In this document: piece after piece, positions 1-9,959 of the stretch
Layout: each line of letters starts with the position of its first letter
How positions within the stretch are numbered: position 1 is the stretch's first letter
NCBI RefSeq assembly: GCF_963678635.1
Contig: NC_087069.1
Coordinates: 31,893,710 to 31,957,709, forward strand
Length of the DNA: 64,000 nucleotides
Direction: 5' to 3'
DNA from: Symsagittifera roscoffensis
Taxonomy: Eukaryota > Xenacoelomorpha > Acoela > Convolutidae
Notes under the pieces: model-generated
Databases searched by the model: none
What the model saw: only the letters and a program-made list of their open reading frames with translations
Told to the model about the DNA's origin: nothing
Translations under genes and position numbers: made by a program

Positions 1-180
1 AACTTCGAGCACGGACATAGGACACCTCGAGCACGGTCAAACATACCTTGAGAACGGTCGAACTTACTTCGAACACGGTCGAAATAAACTGAGAGCACGA
101 TTGAAGCAAACTTCGAGCACGGACATAGCACACCTCGAGCACGGTCGAGCTATACCCTGTAGCGCGGTCGAAACATACCG
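1..180. repeat. Degenerate minisatellite
   Basis: About eight imperfect copies of a 21-25 bp unit built around TCGAGCACGGTCGAA. A higher-order period of about 107 bp is visible: the pair of units starting near position 3 recurs near 110. The array probably continues to the left of the window. It has no coding potential. Confidence 0.75.
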
Positions 181-1223
181 ATCAGAAACTGGCATACATA
201 TTTTTTGAGTTTCAACTATTTTTCTAGCGTTTTCGACCTATATTGAAAATCAGAGTATGCATAAGATGGAAAAAATCAAAAACTTTATCTCTACAAAAAA
301 ATCGAAATTGCAAAAAACTCATAAACTAAAAATCTCATTTGATAAAAAAAATCATCCCGAGATTTTACTTTATAACTTTAAATTTGGAATAACTCATGTT
401 TATTGAAAATCAACACATATCCGAATTCGATCGAGACGTTCCAAACAAATCTCACTAGGGTCGAGCAAAGCCGAGCTCATTTTTTTTCCACCGAGAAAAT
501 TAAAACAGACCGGCCTTGGGTCAAGGCGGTCAAAACATACCCAATTTTAGCCTAGACGGTGAAAAAACAAATTGAGCATCTCGAACCAGGTAGACTGCGA
601 CTGAAAAAAGCTAAGTTTTAAGAAACATTGCTAACCCTCTTTTATGGAATCCTAATTAAACCCTCCCCATTTCGGTTTTGGATTTCACTTAAAAAGTTGG
701 TTAGATAATGCAAAACTTAATAAAGTTTTGCGTTTTTTAGTCAAGTTAACTCTATCAAAATTAGCTTGGTATGACTGAATGCACCGCATAGAAGCGTAAT
801 TTTCGAATTAATGAATAAAATTTTATCTGAAGAACATTATATTTACAAAAACAAACTTTAGTTGCAACTAAAATTGAGCGGTAGGCCAACAATCCGAAAG
901 GCCTCTAAACCGAGAAAAAAAAACATTTCCATTCCAGCAAGCCAAAAAATAATATCAATCTGCAACACAACAACACATAGTCACTATTTTTATGCACTTG
1001 TTACGTAGTTTTAATGTATTTTGCGTAAATTTGAGGTGTTTTTGGCTTCAGGATATATGGCAGTTTGTTGGTGGCTGTTTTTTAAACATCCACCTACAAT
1101 TGACTAAAATGAAAATGAATACAATATATGCATTATTGCTCGCAAGTTTATTACATGCTTTACTTTAATAGTTCTCAAACCCATTGTAAAACTGCTCCGA
1201 CTAAAAGTTGACGAGTTAATATC
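181..1223. other. AT-rich intergenic sequence, no gene seen
   Basis: No supported gene. The only candidate signal is an AATAAA hexamer on the minus strand at 1147-1152, about 70 nt past the stop codon of the minus-strand exon that ends at 1224. It could be that gene's polyadenylation signal. Confidence 0.5.
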
Positions 1224-1564
1224 TTAAGAATCAAAATAGCCTCGGTCCCTGATTTTGGCGTGTGGTAGATATGATCGAATAACTCCATCAAAATCTGTGT
1301 TTGCTTGCGTGTCGTTGAGAAAGAAAACTATTCTGCAGTAAACGCGTACCCTCGATATAATATTGAAGAGGTGCGACACAAGTTTTCTGAGAAGTTCCTG
1401 GTTTTCTGGCTCCTCAATGGTCCAGATAAAAATACAGGCCGGGAACTCGGATGAAGGCATGAGAGGAGACTCAAGATTTTTGGTCATTTTGCTCTGAGCT
1501 CTAAGAAGCCGAGAATCGACGTCTTCTGTAGAATCTGAAGTTTCGAAGAAATAAAACTGAATGC
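1224..1564 (-). CDS. Terminal exon of an unidentified host gene
   Basis: On the minus strand a frame stays open from about 1595 to a TAA at 1224. The composition looks coding (few low-complexity runs, mixed hydrophobic and charged residues, e.g. SHLFNIISRVRVYCRIVFFL). The first ATG is at 1485-1487, but the frame upstream is also coding-like (QFYFFETSDSTEDVDSRLL), so I read it as an exon rather than a short gene. An acceptor (TCAGTCAG) ending at 1565 gives phase 1, which matches the donor of the exon at 2402-2595. The intron would be 837 bp. The family is not recognised. An AATAAA lies about 70 nt downstream. The splice model is inference. Confidence 0.5.
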
Positions 1565-2401
1565 CTGACTGAACACTTTTTTATTTAGTAAACGCTATTA
1601 ACTGCTACTTTTTTTTCATTTTTTTTTTCATAAAACGGAGCTTGATTGCCGTAGTTTCTCTCTAGACATTTAACCTAACTGCCCCTCCGGGTTGACGTCC
1701 AATCAAGAAATTGTCTATCCCACAATTTCAAATATGGAATCTATGGAAAGCATGCGTATAATACAATTTTCAAGGAGAAAATCCTATGACAAGCATTTTT
1801 TCAAGTGAAATTTTTTTTTCCAAAATACAAATTGATGGAAGTTCTGTTTATATGCGGCATCAAAAAAATACATTTACTGATAAAATTTTCTTGATGCAGT
1901 GCTTTAAGGATGATACACTTTAAACTTCAAGGTATTTATAAATATATTTATAGCTATAAGTTAAGGTGAAGTTCTCTTAAGATAGTGCAATTTTTTTTTA
2001 AGTCTTAAGGTGCTAAAAGGTAAATTTCCATAGATTTAATTCAAATTAAACAGTTCAGGATGATGAAAAATAATTGTAATACCTTTGAGAAAAGTGTTTT
2101 TGTTGGAAGAAATTTCTCAAAAGTAGACATTTAAAATTGCGGATCTACATAACAATTTCCACCCCTTTCAAGAAAGGGGGCAGATTGTTAAGTAGGTCAA
2201 AATGGTCGATTTTTCGACCAATCAGAATGCAGCAAAATTAGAATTCTTAATAGAAAGCTCAGTGCTAATTTACTGTATTAATTTAGAGGGGTGGAGATTC
2301 TTAAGTAGGTACCATAGGGGGGGGGGGGGGGGAGATTGTTAAGTAGATTCAAAATGGCTTCTGTCATTCAGTTTTTGGTTAATAAATCAGACGTTTCTTA
2401 C
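1565..2401 (-). other. Putative intron with a G-rich tandem motif
   Basis: This lies between the two exons of the unidentified minus-strand gene. It carries three copies of a motif like GGAGATTGTTAAGTAGGT near 2168, 2287 and 2331, and a pure G run of about 17 nt at 2317-2333. No coding sequence was seen. Confidence 0.4.
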
Positions 2402-2595
2402 ATCGAGTGCGATCTGGAGACACCAAATAAATAACTGGAGTGTCTGCTTTTAGTGAACTCTTTCTTATAACTTCATTAGCAATATCGATCGATTGTCGTT
2501 TTGCTCTCTCAATCTCTTCGCTCAAATTACTCCCATGATAAATATCTACTATGATTTGGGGGCCGTGAATGAAATGTCCGGCTGACACTTCTGGA
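2402..2595 (-). CDS. Internal exon of the same unidentified gene, cut by assembly gap
   Basis: The minus-strand frame is open from the gap edge (2595) to a consensus splice donor GTAAGAAA whose G is at 2401. The exon ends in phase 1, with the first base of a codon at 2402. The phase fits the acceptor at 1565/1564, where joining would create a Cys codon. The translation is regular and includes IIVDIYHGSNLSEEIERAK and DTPVIYLVSPDRT, with a helix-like charged stretch between them. Without splicing, the frame would stop 7 codons later at 2379. The 5' part is hidden in the N run. No family is recognised, so the function is unknown. Confidence 0.5.
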
Positions 2596-2795
2596 NNNNN
2601 NNNNNNNNNNNNNNNNNNNNNNNNNNNNNNNNNNNNNNNNNNNNNNNNNNNNNNNNNNNNNNNNNNNNNNNNNNNNNNNNNNNNNNNNNNNNNNNNNNNN
2701 NNNNNNNNNNNNNNNNNNNNNNNNNNNNNNNNNNNNNNNNNNNNNNNNNNNNNNNNNNNNNNNNNNNNNNNNNNNNNNNNNNNNNNNNNNNNNNN
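2596..2795. other. Assembly gap (200 N)
   Basis: A run of exactly 200 N. The round size suggests a placeholder of unknown true length. It truncates the exon at 2402-2595. Confidence 0.99.
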
Positions 2796-3888
2796 CCCCC
2801 GCCCTAAATCCGCTGGTGATTGCAGATGTTAAATAGATGGAACCAAAATGCGAAACGATATTTGGTCCAGTTTGCCATGTTAAAAATAGCAGTTACTTTT
2901 TAAAAAGCCTACAAACAAGTAGATGATACAGGGGCGGTACTCCCCTTGTGAAAGTCCTCCGGAGGGCATTCATTTTGGCCCTCTATTCCTTGAATTATTC
3001 TAGAGGAGCCTCAGGCACAATTTATAGTAGTTTTGAGAAGACAGCAAAAAAACTATATTTTTTGGTTGAAGCCTTTAAAAAAAGTGTACAAAAATGGCCG
3101 ATTTCAGAAATCCTCTGATTCTCTAGAGTAATTTTGGTCCGCATCTGCTGCAGGAAAAAATTCAAACCTCAAAGCAGAAAAAGTCATAAATGAAAGAAAA
3201 CGCTGTTTCATAGTAAAACTTCCGCTTCAAAGCCCAGGGATTCGACCCCATCACCAACCAAAGGGTCCCCCCTTTAGTATTTTCTATGACATCCATTTTA
3301 GGTGGAACCGACCCTTCGACGCCAATATATACTAATTTTGATTGAGCGCCGGCCGAAAAACCCATTTTTTGGTAAAAAGTCTCCAAAAAACGGCTATTTG
3401 GACCTATTTTTTTTTTCAAAAGTGTGTCTGCGGCGCAAAACTAATGGTAATATAGATTCTTTATAATGGTCTAGGACCGCTCAGAAAATCAAATTTGTCG
3501 ACGTGAAAAAAGGTCAAAAATTCGAAAAAAAACTTGAAAATTACCCCCCCCCCTCCCCACGAGAAAATCTCTGAATCTAAGATAGATGTCAGATATTAAA
3601 TTCACATTTCTTTTTCGAAAATTTTACTGGATCAAAGTAACAACTTCCTCTTCAATAGACCAAGTTAAAACAATCCAATATAAAAAGTTCTTATACATTT
3701 TCATTTATAAAAACATGGCATTTAATGTTTTGAAACCAATCCGAACGAATATTCCCAGGTTAATTGTTCACACGGGGAAATGAGATGATTGAAGACAAAC
3801 TCCAGAAGCCTCAAGGAAAAATAATTAATTACAAGACGGACTGAAAACTGATCAAATTTCAGACGCGATCCCGTAAAAGCCTGGAAGG
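2796..3888. repeat. Non-coding stretch with a decayed hAT-MITE fragment near 3230-3320
   Basis: No gene is supported. Around 3230-3320 the sequence (GATTCGACCCC, then CAAAGGGTCCCCCCTTT, then CCATTTT and GACC) matches, in reverse orientation, the inner part of the hAT-type MITE at 4894-5318 (its 5190-5285 segment). The match is about three in four bases by eye, with the same order of blocks. I found no clear terminal repeats or target duplication here, so this looks like a decayed relative. Confidence 0.5.
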
Positions 3889-3945
3889 CTATTCGTAACA
3901 GGCGACAATTCGTAACAAGCAACAATTCGTAACAAGTTATTGGCA
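3889..3945. repeat. Short tandem repeat, about 17 bp x 3
   Basis: The unit ATTCGTAACAAGCAACA occurs three times in tandem with small changes. A looser echo (ACTCGCAACAAACGACA) appears at 4203-4228. Confidence 0.6.
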
Positions 3946-4021
3946 AGAAGGTACCGCTTGCTTGGAATGCGGTCAAAAATTAGACAAGTCACTGAGCAGA
4001 CAAAATCTTGCAAACCAATCA

Positions 4022-4104
4022 CGTCGTAAGCCAATCAGAATCGAGATAAGAAAACAAGCGTCCACCAAATATTTTCTTTTCTCGATTCTGATTGGATCAC
4101 GACG
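4022..4104. repeat. Hairpin-forming inverted repeat 1 (MITE-like)
   Basis: Arms at 4022-4054 and 4072-4104 pair over about 33 bp with few mismatches; the shared core is CCAATCAGAATCGAGA. The loop is 17 nt. The arm sequence is shared with the hairpin at 4324-4425, so these are two members of one small foldback family. Confidence 0.75.
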
Positions 4105-4323
4105 TGTCTATTTTATGATCGGTCAAATTTTTTGCATCGTATTCTGTTTTCTCTGCTTTGTCGGCACGAAACGTATGCTGAGTGTGAATCCATAAAACGA
4201 AAACTCGCAACAAACGACAACTCGCAATATACTCAACGCCGTAGTCGTACCAACGTCGTAAAGCGAACTTGATAACAGAGGGTAGGTTTTATCCGATTAC
4301 GTAGAAAAAATCAGATATGTCAT

Positions 4324-4425
4324 AAAGTAGACACGTCGCAAGCCAATCAGAATAGAGAAAAGAAAATACTCCGTACGTTTGTTTTCTTATCTCGATTGCG
4401 ATTGGCTTACGACTTGTCTACTTTA
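4324..4425. repeat. Hairpin-forming inverted repeat 2 (MITE-like)
   Basis: Arms at about 4324-4367 and 4381-4425 pair over about 42 bp. They start with AAAGTAGAC, end with GTCTACTTT and share the CCAATC core with the hairpin at 4022-4104. It ends about 110 bp before the homeobox start codon, so it sits in the likely promoter region. Confidence 0.75.
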
Positions 4426-4536
4426 AGACATATGTCTACTTTTTGACCGTACTCCATTTTATTTAAAGTTTGACCCGGCGACCTTAACCCAAATTACGAA
4501 TTTGTCGCACTTTCGGAAAATTAGAAATTCTAAACA

Positions 4537-5935
4537 ATGCGAAACTACAAGCGAACTCGCACGCAGTTTTCCGAAGACCAAATCTGTGCCCTGGAAAAGT
4601 TGTTCGAAGAAAGTCACTACCCAGACTCTTCTGCCCGGAATGAACTGGTTGCCGCAACTGGCTTGACAGACTCCAAAATCCAAGTGTGGTTCCAGAATAG
4701 ACGAGCTAAGGTAAAAGCTATAAATTTTAGCCTCAATCCTATTGCAATTTTATAAGTTATTGAGATCTGCATAGATACTATGATGCTAGAAGAATTTTGA
4801 GCATAGTTATTATTTATTGATAAAGATATAGAAAACCACAACAATAACAATAGTGACAGTTGATTTTTAAAAGCAACAATTTTTCCCTTAGATCAGGGCG
4901 GCTCTAGGATTTTCTCGAGGGGGGGGGCGGATTTTCAAAAAATTGTCGAAAATTTTGACGACCTTTTTTTTTTGGTCGATCAAATTGATTTTTTTTCGAG
5001 CTCTCCCAAAGCACGGTTTTGTCCCTATTTTGGCCAAATTTTTTGCGCCGCAGGCAAAATTTTGAAAAAACTGGTCAAAAAAGGCGTTGTTAGGCACTTT
5101 TGGGAAAATTTTGACCAAAAAATTGCGTTTTTTCGGCGCGCGCTCCCCCCTCAAAAGTAGTATATATTGGCGCCAAAGGCGCCTTTAGAAAATTTTTAGG
5201 GTCGGTCGGCCAAAAATGGATTTCTTAAAAAGTATCAAAGGGGGGACCCTTTGGGTCGGCAGGGGGTCGAATCCCTGAGGGGGAAGGGCGTCCGCCCCCC
5301 CCCCTAAATCCGCCCCTGCCTTAGATCAAATTATATTTTCAAGTTTTTTTGATGATAACCTTAACAATTTTCAATAATCTTAGTAGTTGGGTGTTTCGGT
5401 ACCTGGCTTATTACTGCAAAAATCATGTTTTTTTAAAGATTGAACAAAGGCGATTGAAAAAATTTTTCAGTTGATATTTTGGGGCTCAAACCTTTTCGAG
5501 CGCCCTATACATTTGAGTATAAACCCACCGAAGGATAAGCCAGCTACCATATAAACCAGCCAAAACTTACTGAGTTGTTATATAATAATCGAGGAACATT
5601 TAACTAACAATCACGACAATCTTGCCAATTTCAATATAAAAGACGCACATTTTGAGTGGTTTACATTTTCTGCTAGTTTTCGATTCGTTTTATTCTTCGG
5701 CTGGTTTGATCACACTCGTATGTTTCAGGCCCGAAAGGAGAAGTATGTGGCTCCGTTGACTTCGTGCTACTGCAAAAAATACCATAACGCAATCGAATGG
5801 GAAGCGATCCCGCAACAGAGCTTCTCAAGTGGTGTTGCGGCAGATGTGCAAATCAGTAGGGACCACAGGGCCAATCTTCGCTCTTGTCGACTTTTTGACC
5901 AAGGTAGTAGCACAGAATGTTCCAACAACGGTTAA
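4537..5935 (+). CDS. Small homeodomain protein, paired-like, two exons
   Basis: Exon 1 is 4537-4710 and exon 2 is 5729-5935; the intron has GTAAAA...TTTCAG borders in phase 0. The product is 126 aa. The homeodomain spans residues 4-63 and begins almost at the N terminus. Landmarks fit canonical numbering: F8 (residue 11), L16, F20 and WFQNRR (W48, Q50, N51). The recognition helix is KIQVWFQNRRAK, and YPD in the helix 1-2 loop is typical of paired-like proteins. The intron splits the domain after homeodomain residue 55; exon 2 resumes with ARKEK. An in-frame TAA at 4531-4533 fixes the start. Exon 2 adds a 60-residue tail of unknown type. The AATAAA at 5959-5964 supports the 3' end. It is presumably a nuclear DNA-binding regulator. 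The subfamily is uncertain because the sequence is divergent. Confidence 0.85.
4894..5318. mobile_element. hAT-type MITE inside the homeobox intron
   Basis: A 425-bp element with terminal inverted repeats (left CAGGGCGG, right CCGCCCCTG) flanked by a perfect 8-bp duplication CCTTAGAT at 4886-4893 and 5319-5326. An 8-bp duplication with CAG...CTG ends is the hAT signature. It has no transposase: the ORFs on both strands are low-complexity and are mirror images of each other. It lies in the intron of the homeobox gene and does not touch the splice sites. Confidence 0.85.
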
Positions 5936-5958
5936 CATTGCAACAAATTAGATGAGCT

Positions 5959-5964
5959 AATAAA
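5959..5964 (+). terminator. Polyadenylation signal of the homeobox gene
   Basis: A canonical AATAAA 24 nt past the homeobox stop codon. The interrupted nuclease-like gene on the other strand would have ended at about 6038, so the two genes were tail to tail. Confidence 0.7.
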
Positions 5965-6061
5965 TTCTCCTACTTCCGCCAAACTTACATCTATTTTTAT
6001 AATTGTTTTGCGTGTATTTGTGTTAAGATTTTTTCATTTAATTAAAGATCCTCTGCCAAAT

Positions 6062-6471
6062 TGAGTTAGGACCGAAGTGTATAACTCATAGAGTAATTTC
6101 GGATAGGGTACAATGTCTGCTCGTCACGCTATCTTATTTTCGGCCGGATAGATTCGTGCAACTTCTTAGTCTAATACCGATCCTAATCTTACTCTTATAC
6201 TATCTAGTCTCAGGTTGTTTAACTAGTCTCTGCTAGGCTCAATAGATCTAGGGTATACTGGTTTATTGCGGCAGCTGAAGTCTTCTTGGAGAGTCAACTA
6301 ATTTCTAAGTTAAATTCAAATCTCTCTGGTGCTGAAATTACAAGTAATTTCAGCACTTAGAAATAAGTGGATTGTTAGTCAGATGGATCATGATTGGTTA
6401 ATATTAAATACTTTACATTGGTAAAATATCTAATTTATCCAATCATAAAATGTAGTTTAGATCAGGTTCCA
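6062..6471 (-). repeat. 3' LTR of element A
   Basis: 410 bp. Compared with its partner at 23668-24075 it has 5 substitutions and a 2-bp insertion. On the minus strand AATAAA lies at 6262-6267. CCAAT-type motifs occur near the U3 start. A perfect inverted repeat with 11-bp arms (GCTGAAATTAC) spans 6331-6354 and is kept in all four LTRs. Confidence 0.92.
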
Positions 6472-8064
6472 CCCATCCGGGTTTTACAGATTTTTTTAGA
6501 ATAGTCTTTCTGTAATTCAAAGGATAGATGATGGACGTTGGTATTTGGCGAACATCATATTTCTTCTGGGTTCTCTTGTTAGAGAAGTTCCAGGTTCAAT
6601 CGTTGTGTCTTCTCATGACAACGACTGGGTTTTCGCAACAAACTCAAATCTGATTTCAGAATGGTTGGCTATGTCAGGTTTTTCTGTTTCATTGATGAGA
6701 ACTTCTTTGTGTTTGATCTTGTCTGGGAATGGCGTGGAGATTGTGCGTGGAGGGGATGCCTGGTTACTCGGATCTGTACGTATACTTGAACATCGAGGTG
6801 GTCATTGGTCTAGTTCAATGAAGTCCTTTTCTGCGAAGTCAAGTCGTTCTCTAAATCCTTTGAGTTGTGTTTGTGAGCGGCATATCGATTGTGGTTGGCC
6901 ATTCTTTTTCGAGTGTAGTGGGGTCGTTTTGTCTTTGGATGTTCGTCCTTGGTGTTGTATGCTGATCTATATATTGCATAATATAATTTACATTTTATAA
7001 AACTTTTATTAGTTTAATGTTTTTTAATTATGATTTTGGTTAGTTGTTTTCACAAAAGCTTTTGTTTTAGTTCAGTTATTTTGAAGAGTTACTCACCCTT
7101 GAGTAGCTCTTATTAAAAATAGGAGTGTGGTCACAAAGCGTGGATGTAGCACGGTGGGTTAGGCCGGCTATAGAGCATGCTCGGGACGTCCTCTTCTGGT
7201 GGGTTAGGCCAGGAGTGGGAGTATGATTGCATGCGGTTTTTGCGAGAGGTCCTGTTATGTGACAACGTTTTATGTTAGGTTTGTTGTGGTTTTTCTTATG
7301 TTTTGTTGGTTGTGTCCTTTTTTCAAAAATCAAATTGTTTGTGGTATGGGTTTGTCTTTCGACTTTTTTGTGTTTTATTATTTCTTTCTTAGACTTTATA
7401 ATAGTCTTCAAAAGAATAAATTATCCAGTTTTAAACTGGGTTAATCCGGTTTGGGTACCGTTGGTTTCCTTTTCTTAGTCATGCTGTTATTCTATGATTT
7501 GTGGTGTTTAGTAAGCTGCGTTGGTTAGTGTTGTTTAGTATATAATTCCTTTCCAACCGGGTTAAAGGAAAGTTTGAAACGTGTTATCTTATGTTAGAGT
7601 TGTTGAGTGTGAAAGCTTGAAACTGAAATTCATTATTTTAAACAATTCTTCGTGGGCGAGCTGTGCGAGTGTGGATAGGATTTTTGTGCGAATGAATGGA
7701 AATATCAAAAGGTTAGTACTGCATTTTCGTTTTATCAATTTATTACATAGAAATTCAAATTTTACTGCTATTTGTTGGGAAAAATTAAGTTACAAATTTT
7801 CATCATTAGTAGATTTACTGCTTGTGGGGAAAAAATTTATAAATTAAATTACTGCATTGGTATTATATTTATTTAATTGTTGGTGCAAAAAATTAATAGA
7901 GTTTTAAACAGTTTTGAAGAAGTTTTCTATTTTTTATTTTTCGTTTGTGAATTTTTCAGATGATCGTTGGATGAAGGCTAAAATTCTAAAGAAGACTTGG
8001 ATAAAGAATGGTTAGTTTCTAATTTTTATTTTAATTAGTTAATAATATGTATAATTCATACTTA
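6472..8064 (-). other. 3' non-coding region of element A
   Basis: About 1.6 kb between the last element ORF and the 3' LTR. It starts with a strong donor CAG/GTAAGT (G at 8065) directly after the ORF stop. A TTTTAG acceptor ending at 7978 would give an 88-nt intron, and both sites have counterparts in element B. A lysine/threonine-rich minus ORF (7076-7411) and a plus-strand ORF (6545-7000, TTG start) both change frame in B, so I do not call them genes. No long polypurine tract precedes the LTR; the sequence there is ACCCGGATGGG. Confidence 0.5.
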
Positions 8065-8068
8065 CCTG

Positions 8069-9881
8069 TTAGTCGTCGGGGAAGAAACCGTGGGGGAAGA
8101 TGTCGTGGATGAGATCTGAAGTTGTTAGTAATTTAGCTAAGATGCGGATGATATTTTTAGTTTGAAGCAGTGGCCAAAGCAATTGAAGTGCTTTAATGGT
8201 GGTTAGTTCTTCAGTGCCAACTGCAAACTCATAAGGTGTGTTTTGGATTAGATTATATAATTTGTGATTGAATTTAGTGTTGTGGATGAATTCTAAAATG
8301 GGGATTTCTATAGGTTGAACAAATTCGTGTGGGAGAAGGAAGGGTCGGGATTCTTCTGCGTTGAAGGTCTTGGTGATGGGACAAAAAATATACATTTGGG
8401 TTATGGGATCATAATTTCGAAGAATACCATGAAGGTTAGTATCTTTAATGCAATATGTGAAGTTAAGAAAGAATGGTGAGGTGTATTTGGAATTGATGAA
8501 TTGGAAACGGTGGTGTGGTTGTCTGGAGGGAGTGTGTAGGTCGAAGTGATTTTCGATAAAACGATAATATGTATATGTGTGAGTTTGTTTAGTGCGCAAC
8601 ATAATATTGTGTGAGCAGTGCAAATCTCTTTCATGTGGTGCAAGGAAATGAAAGGTTAGTGAAAATATTTGGAAGCGTTCTTTAAAACTTTCGTAGGCTT
8701 GCGTGTCTGTTAGTGCTTCTGAGATGATGTGGTCAAATTTGCGATCAAATATATTGAGTGTAAATACATATGGTGTTTTAATGAAAAATTTTTCTGTGAT
8801 TTGTGGGTTAGCGAAGCGGTCATCGTCTAAGAACTGATCTTGGTTAGTTCTGATGATGTTATGATCGTAATATTCTAGCGTATATTCGTTAGCTCGGGGT
8901 GCAGTGTATGTTTTTAGTGATTTTTTATATCCTATGTAAGTAAATTGTCTAGGTGTTAGTGGTGTAGTGAGTCGATATATATAGCATGTCCTTATTTCGT
9001 TCTATATCGATGTGAGTGTTAGATAAAGGTAAGCAAAGGGGATTAGTAAAATGATAATATGAGGTCCAAGGAAGGGTAGGCATTAAAACGTGTTCGTCTA
9101 CAAAGCTACGTGTTTCGTTAGTATCGTGAGGGGTGTTTAAGGTGTATTGTGGAAATGAGGGTAAGGTGATAGCCAAAAATTCTTTTGTGTTAGTGTGATT
9201 TGGATGATTTATATATTCACGGGCTGTTCCTGGTTTTGCTGGGAAAGGATGGTTGGGGAACTTTCTTTTAAAAGTGCGGTAAGCTCTATTAGTGCTGAGT
9301 GAAGATTCAGTAGATGTGGATGATGGTGCTAATGATTCGGTATAAATTGAAGAGGGTGTAGGGGTAGGAGGGTTGGATGAATCTATTGTGGATGAAATTT
9401 GGTTTATGGTGGGGGTGTCAAGGTGGTAGGGTTGTTGTTGTAAGGTAATAAAATTATCTAGTTCTGGGGAGATTTGGGGGGTATCTGGAGAATTGGATGA
9501 TCGGTCTGAATGAAGGGAAGAATAGGTTGGAGTGACTTGGGAAGCATAAGAGGGTGTAGAATTGGTGAGGACAGGGTTATTTGGTAGTATTGGTTGAAAA
9601 GGGGGTTGGGAAAAAATTGAGGGGTTGGTGTGAAAATTATTGGATGGAGATGGTTCAGAGTCGGCAAATTCATCGGGGGTTTCAATATTTGGGTTATTGA
9701 GTTGTGAGGTGGAGTATAAAACTGAGATGTGTGAATTAGTATCGGAATTCATGCCTGATGTTACATTACTGGTTGGGAAATCGGGTGGTGGGAAAGCAAA
9801 AAGTGGTATTATTGTAATTGGAGTAGTGAGGTTGGTTGGATGGGAATTTGAACGGTGTAGGGATCCAAGTTGTCGGCTCAT
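8069..9881 (-). pseudogene. Element ORF downstream of env, unknown function (frameshifted copy)
   Basis: The ATG at 9879-9881 opens 310 codons that stop at 8949. A 4-nt insertion near 8980 relative to element B (extra TATA in a TA-rich run) shifts the frame. The rest stays open down to the TAA at 8069-8071. The equivalent in B is 602 codons. The N-terminal 200 residues are rich in Ser, Pro, Thr and Asn and look disordered; the C-terminal 400 look globular (e.g. FDLHTPSRQPHHRFQFINSK). No signal peptide or membrane helix is obvious. I recognise no family. Its position after env is that of an accessory gene. Confidence 0.7.
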
Positions 9882-9959
9882 CGTGGGCTAAAAAAATTAT
9901 TATTTTGAGACTGAAAAGCGGTGGTATGGGGTTGTTCTATAATTTGTTCATAAGTATTT

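Noticed and set aside
1..180. CRISPR-like spaced repeats
   Set aside because: Units are imperfect, contiguous and without unique spacers; it is a eukaryotic minisatellite.
2569..2832. ORF spanning the first N gap (and 56690-57106 across the second)
   Set aside because: Frame through N is meaningless.
3162..3419. 85-codon minus-strand ORF
   Set aside because: Lies in the decayed MITE-like region, with the same filler text as other MITE interiors.
4888..5160. Two overlapping ORFs on opposite strands
   Set aside because: Both lie in the low-complexity body of the hAT MITE.
7076..7411. Basic 111-codon minus-strand ORF in the 3' region of A
   Set aside because: Frame changes in B after a 2-nt indel and no motif; kept only as part of the non-coding region.
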